Shown here: piece by piece, positions 24,600-32,879 of the stretch | Position numbering within the stretch: position 1 is the stretch's first letter | Layout: each line of letters begins with the position of its first letter | Assembly (NCBI RefSeq): GCF_015845845.1 | Contig: NZ_LDIG01000296.1 | Location: forward strand, 1 to 50,865 | Origin: Paenibacillus dendritiformis | Lineage (GTDB): Bacteria > Bacillota > Bacilli > Paenibacillales > Paenibacillaceae | Length of the DNA: 50,865 bases | Direction: 5' to 3' | Made by a program: the position numbers and the translations under genes | Notes under the pieces: model-generated | Database searches by the model: none | What the model was told of the DNA's origin: nothing | Seen by the model: only the letters and a program-made list of their open reading frames with translations

Positions 24600-25751
24600 A
24601 TGTTAGAAGTGAACAACGTCAGCAAATGGTATGACGACCGCCGGGGCGTGGAAGATCTTCAGTTCGCCATCGAGCAAGGCGAGATAGTCGGCTTCCTCGG
24701 GCCCAACGGGGCAGGCAAGACGACGACGATGCGCATGATTACGGGGTATCTCAACCCCACTCGCGGGAGCATCTCGATCGGCGGCTTGACGATGGCGGAG
24801 CACGGCGCCGAGGCCAGAAGCAAAATCGGTTACTTGCCCGAAACTCCGCCCCTCTATCCTGACATGTCGGTGAAGGCGTACTTATCCTTTATCGCGGATC
24901 TGCGGGGAGTCCCTGTCCGGGAACAGAAGCAGCGCATCGCCGAAATGCTGGACAAGCTGGGGCTGCGCGGAAGAGAAAAGCAGATTATTCGCAGCTTGTC
25001 GAAAGGGTACAAGCAGCGGCTGGGCTTGGCGCAAGCCATTATTCACAAGCCCGATCTGCTCGTGCTGGACGAGCCGACGTCCGGGCTCGATCCGAACCAG
25101 ATTATCGAGATACGCGAGCTGATTCGCGAATTGGGAGAGCAGCATACCGTACTGCTCAGCACTCATATTTTGCCTGAGGTGAATACGCTGTGCAATCGGG
25201 TCCTCATTATTCATCAGGGCCGTCTTGTGCTGGATGAACGGCAGGATCGGCTTGGATCGGTTATGGGACAGGCCTCCTCGCTGCAGTTGGAAGTGAAGGG
25301 ACGCGAGCCTGAAATCATATCGATTTTGACAGCCCTTCCCGAGGTAGCGTCCGTCGATGTCCTTGCGGATGTAAAAGAACCTGACGCCGGGAACGGAACG
25401 GAGGAGCAGCGAGAGAATGGCGGTGCCGGGGCTGATTCTATTACCGATACGCTTTCCGGGAACCCGGCTGCGGAGGCAGCATCCGGCATGGAGGCGGAGC
25501 CTGCGAACGCGGATGAAGCTGGCTCGGTGACAGAAGCCGGAGAAGATCATACCGGAGTGCCGCAGCCGGATTCCGGCGCTCGGATCGTTGCGCTGCGTGT
25601 CATCCCGGCGGAACAGACGGATGCGCGGGAGTCTATTTTTTTCGCGCTTGCGAAGGCGGGATATCCGATTCTCGAGATGAAGCGGGACGCAACCAGCCTC
25701 GAGGACGTGTTTATTCGGCTTACGACCGAGGAGGAGGTGCAAGATGCGTAG
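24600..25751 (+). CDS. ABC transporter ATP-binding protein (GldA type)
   Basis: A 383-residue ATPase of a Gld-type exporter. Walker A GPNGAGKT is at 34-41, signature LSKGY at 133-137 and Walker B LLVLDE at 153-158. Residues past 225 form a long extension with an acidic Glu/Ala/Gly-rich insert (about 260-330) that looks disordered, larger than I expect for the family. GGGAGG precedes the ATG. It overlaps the permease gene by eight bases. The complex would sit in the cytoplasmic membrane; the cargo is unknown. Confidence 0.9.
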   Translation: MLEVNNVSKWYDDRRGVEDLQFAIEQGEIVGFLGPNGAGKTTTMRMITGYLNPTRGSISIGGLTMAEHGAEARSKIGYLPETPPLYPDMSVKAYLSFIADLRGVPVREQKQRIAEMLDKLGLRGREKQIIRSLSKGYKQRLGLAQAIIHKPDLLVLDEPTSGLDPNQIIEIRELIRELGEQHTVLLSTHILPEVNTLCNRVLIIHQGRLVLDERQDRLGSVMGQASSLQLEVKGREPEIISILTALPEVASVDVLADVKEPDAGNGTEEQRENGGAGADSITDTLSGNPAAEAASGMEAEPANADEAGSVTEAGEDHTGVPQPDSGARIVALRVIPAEQTDARESIFFALAKAGYPILEMKRDATSLEDVFIRLTTEEEVQDA

Positions 25752-26457
25752 ATTTCGAGCGATCTTCCGCAAGGAACTGCAAGCTTATTTCACCTCGCCT
25801 GCCTCTTACGCGGCGTTTGCCGTTTATGTGCTGATTTCCAGTATTATGTTTTATTTGAATTTCGTCATGTTCCAGCCGAGTATCATCGACTTCCGGCTTG
25901 TCTCGGGGAACGCGGTGTTCATGTATGTGTTCGTAATACCGCTGTTGACGATGCGTCTGCTGGCGGACGAATTCCGTCAAGGCACGGATGAGCTGCTGTT
26001 GACCTCACCGGCCCGGTTGAGCCACATTGTGCTCGGCAAATATGCGGCCGCGCTTGTCGTCATGGTGCTGCTGGTCTGTCTGAGCCTGCTGTACCCGCTG
26101 ATTATGTCGTTCTTCGGCCCGCTGGATTGGCCGGTGCTGCTCACTTCGGTTCTCGGGATGCTGCTGCTCAGCGCAACGATGGCCGCCGTCGGCTTGTTCG
26201 CGTCGACACTGTCCCAGCACCAGATGGTGGCGGCGATTGCGGGCGTGGTCATGCTGCTTGCCTTTTGGCTGCTTGATATGCCTGCATCCACCTCTCCGGA
26301 ATGGGGAAGCTGGCTTGCGCCCTTCGCCATGAATCTGCGTCTGGAGTCGTTCATGAAGGGCGTGATCAGCGGTGCGGACGTTCTCTTTTTCTTGACGCTG
26401 TCCGCCGTATTCATTGTGCTGAGTATTCAAGTGTTGGACAGAAAGCGGTGGAGGTAA
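25744..26457 (+). CDS. ABC transporter permease (GldF/ABC-2 type)
   Basis: A 237-residue membrane protein with about six hydrophobic segments, starting with a short cytoplasmic lead (RRFRAIFRKELQAYFTSPASY) typical of ABC-2 permeases. RLLADEFRQGTDELLLTSP, between the second and third segments, is a family signature. It overlaps the ATPase gene, and the next gene follows one base after its stop. Confidence 0.9.
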   Translation: MRRFRAIFRKELQAYFTSPASYAAFAVYVLISSIMFYLNFVMFQPSIIDFRLVSGNAVFMYVFVIPLLTMRLLADEFRQGTDELLLTSPARLSHIVLGKYAAALVVMVLLVCLSLLYPLIMSFFGPLDWPVLLTSVLGMLLLSATMAAVGLFASTLSQHQMVAAIAGVVMLLAFWLLDMPASTSPEWGSWLAPFAMNLRLESFMKGVISGADVLFFLTLSAVFIVLSIQVLDRKRWR

Positions 26458-26458
26458 C

Positions 26459-27847
26459 ATGAAGATGAAAACATGGCTGCGTCGTGGAAATGCGGCAATG
26501 ATCTCGGCCGCGGTAGTTGGGATTTTCGTATTGATGACTTATATATTCCAGTCCTTCTCGGGGTGGCAGTGGGACGTAACGAAGAACAAATCCTTCACCC
26601 TGTCGGAGCAGACGCTGTCTACGCTGGCTTCCGTCGAGAAGCCGATCGCGATTAAGCTCTTCACGACCCCGAACGATGATGAAGTGCTGGTTCGCGAGGT
26701 TGCCGACATGGCGGAGGAATATGCGAAGCGCAACCGGAATATTTCGTTCAAGCGATATGATCTGTTGAAGGAGCCTTCGCTGGCCGAGCAGTACAAGCTG
26801 ACGGCGAGCTCGATCGTCTTCGAGCAGGGAAGCCAGCGCAAAACGGTCGGCTTATTTGAAATGTTCCAAGCCGGGCAAGGGTATTCCTATCAGTTCAGCG
26901 GCGAGGAAAAAATGACGCAGGCGCTGCGAAGCCTGGCTTCAGACAAAAAAACCAAGGCTTACGTTCTTAGCGGGCATCAGGAGATGCCGTTGGCGCAAAT
27001 GAATGTGCTGCGGACCAGCTTGCAAGAGGATAATGTGGAGCTTGAGGAGCTGAACCTGTTGCAGAAGGGCAGCGTGCCGGAGGATGCCGATCTCGTGATG
27101 CTAATCGGCATGAAGCAGGATGTGAGCGGTAAGGAAGCGGAGCTGCTGCAGAAGTATGCGAAAGGCAAAGGAAAGCTGTACATTGCGCTTGGGTTCAATG
27201 AAAAGATGGCCACGGAATGGCCGAATATTCACGGGCTGCTGAAATCTCTTGGCGTCGAAAGCACAAACTCGGTCGCCGTCGAGCCGTCTGAAGGCTTGCT
27301 GTATGATCCGTTCACGATTATGCCGGATTATAACCAGCACGAGATGACAGAGAAGCTGATCCAGTACCGGATGATGATGACCTTGTCATTAAGCATTCCG
27401 CTGAAGATTAGCAACAACGATTCGTTCGAAGCGCAAGAAATTTTGCACACGACTGAAAAAGCTTATGGAGAGACGGATATCCCGCGCTTGGTTCAAGAAG
27501 GAAGCGAACGGGATGACAAGGATATCGCAGGTCCGTTGACGCTCGGAGCGGTCGTCCAGTCGAAGGACGGGCAGCCGAAAGCCGTCGTAATCGGCGGTTC
27601 CAGCTTTATGGCGGACGCTTATATCTATACCCAGGGCAATCGGGACTTCGCGCTGAACAGCATCCATTGGCTGGAGGAGAATCAGGATCAGGTTACGATC
27701 CGGCCGCGTGAGAAGGCCGCCTACCAGCTTGCGTATTTGACGCCGGCTCAGGGAAAAACGATTTTGTGGGTGAGCGTCATCGGATTTCCGGCCGTGCTGC
27801 TCCTGATTGGAGCGGGACTGTGGTGGAGAAGGAGACATGCGTCATGA
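26459..27847 (+). CDS. Gld-type ABC auxiliary protein (GldG family)
   Basis: A 462-residue protein anchored at both ends: a signal-anchor segment at about 13-34 and a C-terminal membrane helix at about 433-455 followed by WWRRR. The large extracytoplasmic part begins with NKSFTLSEQTLSTLASVEKP, the hallmark of ABC-type auxiliary (GldG) proteins, and holds a GHQEMPL segment and LVMLIGMKQD. Its stop overlaps the next start (ATGA). Role inferred: the substrate-contacting or coupling subunit of the transporter. Confidence 0.88.
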   Translation: MKMKTWLRRGNAAMISAAVVGIFVLMTYIFQSFSGWQWDVTKNKSFTLSEQTLSTLASVEKPIAIKLFTTPNDDEVLVREVADMAEEYAKRNRNISFKRYDLLKEPSLAEQYKLTASSIVFEQGSQRKTVGLFEMFQAGQGYSYQFSGEEKMTQALRSLASDKKTKAYVLSGHQEMPLAQMNVLRTSLQEDNVELEELNLLQKGSVPEDADLVMLIGMKQDVSGKEAELLQKYAKGKGKLYIALGFNEKMATEWPNIHGLLKSLGVESTNSVAVEPSEGLLYDPFTIMPDYNQHEMTEKLIQYRMMMTLSLSIPLKISNNDSFEAQEILHTTEKAYGETDIPRLVQEGSERDDKDIAGPLTLGAVVQSKDGQPKAVVIGGSSFMADAYIYTQGNRDFALNSIHWLEENQDQVTIRPREKAAYQLAYLTPAQGKTILWVSVIGFPAVLLLIGAGLWWRRRHAS

Positions 27848-28833
27848 AAAAGCTGATGCCAGCCGTTCTGCTGCTTATTGTCTTCGGCATTCTGTATTGG
27901 TATGCATCTTCCAATCATTTCTTTATCGAGACAGACAAGGAAGCGGAAGCCCCGCCTGTCCTCGTGAAGGCGGCGGCGGAACAAGTGGTCGCCATTGAAT
28001 TGAATGCCGATGGCAAGCCGTTGAAGCTGGTTAAGGTGAAGGAAGATTGGAAGGTGCAGGGAAATGAGGATTATCCGGTAAGTCCTTATGCGGTTACCGA
28101 TTGGATTACAACGTTTACCGGCGTGGCCGGGCAAGCCGTGGTGGAAGAGGAGGCGGCCGATATGGCCAAATACGGCCTTGATCATCCCGCTGCCGTGTAC
28201 TCCATTACAGAAGGCGGACACGTTCGCCGAATCGAAGTCGGAGCGAACACCCCGGTTCCCGGAACGGTCTACGCCCGGACAGATGGCACGAACACGGTCT
28301 ATCAAGTATCCGAATCCGACTTGTCGGGCCTGAAGCGCTCGGCCTTTGATTTTGCCCGGAAGGAACCGCTGACGTTTGCGCTGGAGGAAGTCCGGGAATT
28401 CAAGTGGTCATGGGGCGGACAAACCTATGATTTGAAAAAGGCGCCGAAAAAGGAAAATTCGGCTGATGAAACGGAGAATTGGAGCTTGAACGGCGAGACC
28501 ATTGCCCAAGAAAAAGCCTCCTCGCTTATCAATGCCTTCCGCTTCCTGATGATCGATCGCGAGCCGCAACGGGCCGACGCCTTGACGGGCTCCGGATCGA
28601 AGCAGGACTGGTCGCTGACGGTTACCCTGCAGCCGGAAGCCATTGACCCCGGACAGCCGCAAGAAAAACCGGTGACGAAGCAATATGGCGGTTACATGAA
28701 GGAGGATCATATATGGATCATCCCGGATGGCGAAGGATGGGCCTATCCGGTCGGCGAAGCATCCTTCCAGGAAGCGGTTCAGACGTGGCAGGATGATAAG
28801 AAGCCGGATGAACCTGAATCCAATCAAAAGTAA
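27844..28833 (+). CDS. DUF4340 protein, Gld-type transporter partner
   Basis: A 329-residue protein with one N-terminal membrane segment (about 4-22) and an extracytoplasmic domain of DUF4340 type, with PVSPYAVTDWITTFTGV and a repeated helix-strand layout (DMAKYGLDHPAAVYSI). GGAGAAGGAG precedes the ATG, which overlaps the gldG-type stop. DUF4340 genes commonly close Gld-like ABC operons, so the four genes probably form one complex. Function within the complex is unknown. Confidence 0.85.
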   Translation: MKKLMPAVLLLIVFGILYWYASSNHFFIETDKEAEAPPVLVKAAAEQVVAIELNADGKPLKLVKVKEDWKVQGNEDYPVSPYAVTDWITTFTGVAGQAVVEEEAADMAKYGLDHPAAVYSITEGGHVRRIEVGANTPVPGTVYARTDGTNTVYQVSESDLSGLKRSAFDFARKEPLTFALEEVREFKWSWGGQTYDLKKAPKKENSADETENWSLNGETIAQEKASSLINAFRFLMIDREPQRADALTGSGSKQDWSLTVTLQPEAIDPGQPQEKPVTKQYGGYMKEDHIWIIPDGEGWAYPVGEASFQEAVQTWQDDKKPDEPESNQK

Positions 28834-28877
28834 AAGAAGACACGGCTGCCGTTCGCGGGAGCCGTGTCTTCTTTTTG
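28834..28877. terminator. Terminator between the ABC operon and fabH
   Basis: AAGAAGACACGGCT (28834-28847) pairs with AGCCGTGTCTTCTT (28860-28873) and is followed by TTT. The convergent genes on both sides could share it, since the arms end in A- and T-rich runs. Confidence 0.9.
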
Positions 28878-28880
28878 AAC

Positions 28881-29882
28881 TCATTGCAATCGAGGCCAAC
28901 GAAGCAGAAGCGCCGCTTGTGAGAAGCCTCCTCCGAAGCCGTACAGCAGCGTCATGTCGCCGGGCTTCAGCTTCCCTTCTTTCAGAGCGAGGGAGATGGA
29001 CAGCGGAATGCTTGCCGCCGATGTATTGCCATAATAGGCGACGCTCGTTAATGTCCGTTCCATTGGAATGCCGCTTCGTTCGCTTATCGCTTCAATCATG
29101 CGGAGGTTGGCGCTGTGCGGAATGAACCAGTCCACCGCATCCGCATTCCATTGAAGAAGGGACAGGATCTTTCCAATCCCGGCAGGGATTTGCTGCAGCG
29201 CCCATTTATATAGTACGCGGCCGTTCTGGACCAACTTCCCATCTTCTCTCAGTTCCGCTTCTCCAATCCGGTCGGCGGTGGCGCGACGGTACAAGACCGC
29301 TTCCGTATCGCCCGTCGTGTCGGACAAGGAGGCCACAAAGCTGTCTCTTCGGTCATCCGCCTCGAGCAGCATCGCTCCGGCGCCATCGCCGAATAGGATG
29401 CAGGTGCTCCGATCGGTGTAGTCTACGGTTTTGCTCAATACTTCCGTTCCGAGAACGAGTACGCGCTGATGCAGGCCTGCTTCGATTAAGCCAATCCCTA
29501 ACTGAAGTCCGCTGACAAAGCCTGCGCACGCATTGGAAATATCGAGGGCCAGCGCATCATCCATTCCGAGCCGAGCCTGAACAAGAGCGGCGGTATTCGG
29601 GAAAAATGCATCCGGAGTGGACGTGGCAACCAATATCGCATCCACCTGCCGCAAGTCAATTCCATGGCGCTCCGCCAAATCATTGGCCGCCATCACCGCC
29701 AGATCGGAAGCGTAGGCGTCGGGAGCGGCAATACGGCGTTCCTTCATGCCGGTTCGGGTAACAATCCATTCGTCATTCGTATCCACCATTGCGGCGAGAT
29801 CGTCATTGGTCAATCGGCGCTCGGGGACATAGGAGCCAAAAGCGGTAATGCGAGCTTTCGTATGCAAACGTGTTATTGGCAT
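28881..29882 (-). CDS. fabH: Beta-ketoacyl-ACP synthase III
   Basis: A 333-residue condensing enzyme that starts fatty acid synthesis by joining an acyl-CoA primer to malonyl-ACP. The triad is complete: C119 in ISNACAG, H256 in FIPHSANL and N286 in YYGNTSAA. GFGGGFSQAAL near the C-terminus is typical. GGAGGGA precedes the ATG. It stands alone, not beside fabF, so it may be a second FabH like YhfB of Bacillus subtilis. Promoter and operator are listed separately. Confidence 0.93.
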   Translation of the reverse strand: MPITRLHTKARITAFGSYVPERRLTNDDLAAMVDTNDEWIVTRTGMKERRIAAPDAYASDLAVMAANDLAERHGIDLRQVDAILVATSTPDAFFPNTAALVQARLGMDDALALDISNACAGFVSGLQLGIGLIEAGLHQRVLVLGTEVLSKTVDYTDRSTCILFGDGAGAMLLEADDRRDSFVASLSDTTGDTEAVLYRRATADRIGEAELREDGKLVQNGRVLYKWALQQIPAGIGKILSLLQWNADAVDWFIPHSANLRMIEAISERSGIPMERTLTSVAYYGNTSAASIPLSISLALKEGKLKPGDMTLLYGFGGGFSQAALLLRWPRLQ

Positions 29883-29906
29883 AGGTTTCCCTCCGGTATG
29901 CTAAGA

Positions 29907-29923
29907 TTAGTACCTGGTACTAA
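29907..29923 (-). promoter_or_regulatory. FapR-type operator of fabH
   Basis: TTAGTACCTGGTACTAA is a perfect inverted repeat around a three-base centre and matches the TTAGTAC-type box bound by FapR, the malonyl-CoA-sensing repressor of fatty acid genes in Bacillota. It directly follows the -10 box, so bound repressor would cover the transcription start. Confidence 0.85.
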
Positions 29924-29952
29924 ATAATAAGGCTCCGATATCTCGTTGTCAA
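29924..29952 (-). promoter_or_regulatory. Sigma-A promoter of fabH
   Basis: On the minus strand TTGACA (29947-29952) and TATTAT (29924-29929) are separated by 17 bases, a near-consensus housekeeping promoter. Confidence 0.85.
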
Positions 29953-30075
29953 CGAAAAGGTATGTCGAAAAGGGATGTCGGACAGCCGGATGGGTGGCTA
30001 TCCATGAAGTGATCTGCCTTGCTGCGGAAAATTGCATAGCGCAGAAAGGAGTGGCAGGGGCGGTAAAACCTATCG

Positions 30076-30104
30076 GGATAACATCCCGGCGTCGGCGCAT
30101 GCTA
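30076..30104 (+). promoter_or_regulatory. Possible sigma-G/F promoter of the spore lipoprotein gene
   Basis: GGATA (30076-30080) and CATGCTA (30098-30104) are 17 bases apart. The -10 fits the CATnnTA forespore pattern, and the -35 is one base off GnATA-type elements. The start codon is 49 bases downstream. Confidence 0.35.
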
Positions 30105-30152
30105 AGTGGGGTGGTAATCCAATTGAAATCATCTACACAAGGAGGAAAAGCG

Positions 30153-31148
30153 ATGCGTAAAAAGTTGGTCCTGCTCACGCTGGCAGCGGCAATGGTCATG
30201 TCCATGGGGTTGACAGGCTGCACGACGAATCCCGATAACGTGACAACGAGAGGCGCTAAAAACAACATGCGTACCCGTACCGCTCAGGACGGAATCTATC
30301 CGCTCGGCATGAACCCGAATCTGGATACCAACACAAACGGGTTTAACGGTCAGCGCAATGGCGTCAACGGAACCCGCAACGGTCTCGACGGCACCGGTAC
30401 TCGCGGCACGACTCGCGGAACCGGCATGAACGGGCTTGGCCCGAACGGATTTGGCATCAACGACGACCTGAACGGCTTGGGCACGAATGGCAACCGGTTT
30501 GGCATGAATGGCTTCGGGACTTACGGTACCGGAAATTACGGCATGAACAACTTCACGGGTTATGGCGTTGACGGCAACCGGTTGAACGGCAACGGCACAG
30601 GCTATGGCAATGCGCATACCATCACCAATATGCAGATGAGCAAGAAAATTGCCGACAAGATCACCCGAATGAAGGGCGTAAAAACGGCAAACGTAATGCT
30701 TACGAACAATAACGCCTATGTGGCCGTAACAACTGATACACAAGTTAACGCCAAAGGAACGACACGCGGAACCGGCATGAATAGAAGCATGGGACGCGCG
30801 GGCGGCACCGGAAATCTGGATGCGCGCTCCAAGAGCCATACACTCAATAACAGCGCGGATATGAGCGCCAATGACGTGCCTTCGGATCTGAAGGGACGAA
30901 TCGCTCAAATCGTCAAAAACGATGCGCCGCAATGCGATCAAGTATACGTGTCAGCCAACCCTGACTTCGTTGCACGGATGAACCAGTTCATGAAGAGCTC
31001 GGCAGAAGGCCGTCCGTTGTCTGGATTTGCGCAAGAATTCCAAGAAATGGTTTATCGTATCTTCCCGACACAAGAATATGGATCGACGAGACAAATGACC
31101 AATACTCATCCGAGACGTCTGAATAATATGGCTCCCGGATTGAGATAA
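30153..31148 (+). CDS. YhcN/YlaJ-family sporulation lipoprotein
   Basis: A 331-residue lipoprotein. Residues 1-23 are a signal peptide with lipobox LTGC, lipidation at C24. About 60-150 are Asn/Gly/Thr-rich low complexity with recurring NG and GTRGT. From about 155 comes the conserved domain: ITNMQMSKKIADKITRMKG, VMLTNNNAYVAV and SDLKGRIAQIVKNDAP. The family is tied to the inner spore membrane and germination in Bacillus. The ATG at 30153 has GGAGG; an upstream frame extension lacks signal-peptide sense and is rejected. The low-complexity insert makes it longer than the usual 180-230 residues. Confidence 0.87.
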   Translation: MRKKLVLLTLAAAMVMSMGLTGCTTNPDNVTTRGAKNNMRTRTAQDGIYPLGMNPNLDTNTNGFNGQRNGVNGTRNGLDGTGTRGTTRGTGMNGLGPNGFGINDDLNGLGTNGNRFGMNGFGTYGTGNYGMNNFTGYGVDGNRLNGNGTGYGNAHTITNMQMSKKIADKITRMKGVKTANVMLTNNNAYVAVTTDTQVNAKGTTRGTGMNRSMGRAGGTGNLDARSKSHTLNNSADMSANDVPSDLKGRIAQIVKNDAPQCDQVYVSANPDFVARMNQFMKSSAEGRPLSGFAQEFQEMVYRIFPTQEYGSTRQMTNTHPRRLNNMAPGLR

Positions 31149-31295
31149 CAAACGGGAAGGAGCCGCGTTCTGCGCTGCTGGCGGAGAGACGCGGTCCTTT
31201 TCGCTACATACTAAGGCTTATCGTTCAGCATTTGGTCCGAATTTATGCAAAGGTGACGGGACCGCAGAGGATAGGCCCATTTTTGAGAAGCACCG

Positions 31296-31324
31296 CACCA
31301 AGTGAGAATGTCCTTCATACTATA
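31296..31324 (+). promoter_or_regulatory. Sigma-K promoter of gerE
   Basis: CACC (31296-31299) and CATACTATA (31316-31324) are 16 bases apart, a full match to mACm-N16-CATAnnnTA. gerE is transcribed by sigma-K in Bacillus subtilis. The start codon is 62 bases downstream. Confidence 0.8.
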
Positions 31325-31385
31325 ACTTTGACTGTATCCCTTAACCTTGTTAAATAACAAAAATTCGGGCAAGGAGGGGTGACAC

Positions 31386-31610
31386 TTGAAGGGTAGCGAT
31401 CACAAAAGCAAGTTCCTGTTGACGAACCGTGAACGCGAAGTCTTTGAATTGCTTGTTCAAGACAAAACGACCCGCGACATCGCGCAACTGCTGTTCATTA
31501 GCGAGAAGACAGTCCGAAACCACATCTCCAACGTGATGCAAAAATTAAATGTGAAAGGTCGGTCGCAAGCGGTTGTCGAACTGATCAAGCTTGGGGAGTT
31601 AAAAATCTGA
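31386..31610 (+). CDS. gerE: GerE, late spore-coat transcription factor
   Basis: A 74-residue LuxR-type helix-turn-helix protein without a receiver domain, the same length as Bacillus subtilis GerE. LTNREREVFELL and KTTRDIAQLLFISEKTVRNHISNVMQKL mark the four-helix DNA-binding fold. The start is TTG, with AAGGAGGGG seven bases upstream. GerE activates and represses sigma-K genes in the mother cell during coat assembly, so it may control the glycosylation block in this window. The confident sigma-K promoter supports the call. Confidence 0.93.
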   Translation: MKGSDHKSKFLLTNREREVFELLVQDKTTRDIAQLLFISEKTVRNHISNVMQKLNVKGRSQAVVELIKLGELKI

Positions 31611-31638
31611 TGATGAGCCCATCGCCCTGACCATTGTT

Positions 31639-31681
31639 AACTTCTGCTCCTGCGGCAGCATCTCAACCAAGGACAGAAGTT
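31639..31681. other. Hairpin after gerE
   Basis: AACTTCTG plus TCCT pairs with AGGA plus CAGAAGTT with one bulged C. No T-run follows. It could end the gerE transcript weakly. Confidence 0.35.
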
Positions 31682-31692
31682 CTTGAATGAGC

Positions 31693-31782
31693 AAGTCGTT
31701 ACGGCTTGCATTCAATAGATCACAGCGTCGTCTGCCGGCTGCCCGCACACAGGGTCTGGCAGTTAGACGCTAATTTTTTTGC
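31693..31782 (+). repeat. 90-base terminator-like direct repeat, copy 1
   Basis: It matches 32365-32454 at 88 of 90 positions, with differences at 31715 and 31745. The 3' half forms a hairpin (AGCGTC with GACGCT, TGCC with GGCA) followed by TAATTTTTTT, so each copy looks like a Rho-independent terminator. Confidence 0.9.
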
Positions 31783-31919
31783 TCATGTCCCGTAACGGAG
31801 AAGTTGTTTCTGACACTTGGCGAATTATATATACCATCTCTATCAGCTTCCTCGACTTGAAAGCAAATTGTGATAAGCTGAAAGCAGGATACGAATAATA
31901 TATAAGGTGAGGAATTTCG

Positions 31920-32147
31920 ATGAGATGGCAACAAGTCAGAGAATTGTTTCCCGACTCCCGACCAATTTGTACTGCTTACCATACTTGATTACCGTGAGGA
32001 AGATGACAAAAAATCATAACAGAATTGGCTTCTGTCCGCACAATATCCGATAAGGATGCTAATAGAGAGTTTTTTAAAGCCGAACCGGGGAGTATCGTTT
32101 ATCATACCTCTAATGAGGAATGTGTCATTCACCTTCGAAAAGATTGA
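31920..32147 (+). pseudogene. Broken small gene, first of a two-gene cassette
   Basis: An ATG with AAGGTGAGG upstream opens a frame MRWQQVRELFPD. A seven-base tandem duplication (31950-31956 and 31957-31963) then breaks it. Skipping the duplication restores QFVLLTILDYREEDDKK. A second shift in the A6 run at 32008-32013 must be corrected by one base to give IITELASVRTISDKDA and YHTSNEECVIHLRKD before the TGA. The repaired product is about 73 residues. I recall similar small proteins in Bacillota beside aspartic-protease genes, but know no function. Confidence 0.7.
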
Positions 32148-32349
32148 TACAGGCTCGTCTCATACTGTATTCAGCCCTACTGTACTCGAGGAAATCGGTG
32201 TTACATATGAGAATGGAGACCCCGTCTATGAAGCTGGAATTCTTCCGAAGTCCCATAACGGATTGCTTGGATTAGATATATTGAAAACATACGGTTTTAT
32301 TGTGAACATGGAGAAACTGAAACTTTGCTCGTCTCAAAATGTAAAGTAG
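32140..32349 (+). pseudogene. Truncated retropepsin-like aspartic protease
   Basis: The frame carries KIDTGSSHTVFSPTVLEEIG, with the DTG active-site motif, then YENGDPVYEAG and, after only about seven residues, GLLGLDILKTYGFIVNMEK, the C-terminal hallmark of clan AA bacterial proteases. About 40 residues of the usual middle and the whole N-terminus are missing. The open frame extends back to 32056, but that part reads through the preceding broken gene in another frame. It looks like a deletion product. Confidence 0.65.
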
Positions 32350-32364
32350 ACATTTCAACCGGAA

Positions 32365-32454
32365 CAAGTCGTTACGGCTTGCATTCCATAGATCACAGCG
32401 TCGTCTGCCGGCTGCCTGCACACAGGGTCTGGCAGTTAGACGCTAATTTTTTTG
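32365..32454 (+). repeat. 90-base terminator-like direct repeat, copy 2
   Basis: Second copy of the repeat at 31693, exactly 672 bases downstream. It ends with the same hairpin and T7 run and directly follows the truncated protease. Confidence 0.9.
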
Positions 32455-32477
32455 TCCTCTTCAACTGCATAGAGAAG

Positions 32478-32503
32478 GCCCGTGCTCAGGAGCACGGGCC
32501 CAG
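32478..32503. repeat. GC-rich hairpin, left bracket of the GH39 remnant
   Basis: GGCCCGTGCTC and its complement pair around a short loop. A nearly identical hairpin stands at 33318-33345, and both lie close to a GTCGACAGTC sequence. Confidence 0.7.
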
Positions 32504-32879
32504 ATTGTCGACAAAGTCCTGTCGACAGTCTTTTTTCTTAGGAAGGGAGGGGCCGGGGAAGGCAGAACAGGTTAGGTTAGGGCAAGCTGGTCCGCGCATG
32601 AAGCAAGCGGGTCCCCGCATAAAATTGCTGCACAGGCGCAGCATTTTTAACCTCAATAGGCTAAATTCCGAGAAAATCCTGAAAAATTACATTATTTCGA
32701 CATTTTAAACGCTATTTATGCCTCGCCGCACGGTAATTGCTGTATTTTTGCAGTAATCGTATTTTCGCAACCTCGTGTCAATGAAATTGCTGCATTCTTG
32801 CAGTATTGGCGGAGCAGATGACTAGAGTGGCGGGAGATACTGCAGCTTTAGTGGAGTGGATGACCGGAGCTGCAGACAT
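32504..32879. other. Non-coding stretch with TGCTG...TTGCAG motifs
   Basis: No credible gene. Short near-palindromes recur: ATTGCTGTATTTTTGCAGTA near 32738 and ATTGCTGCATTCTTGCAGTA near 32788, plus a more distant one near 32623. They resemble dispersed intergenic palindromes; a link with transposition is not shown. Confidence 0.5.
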
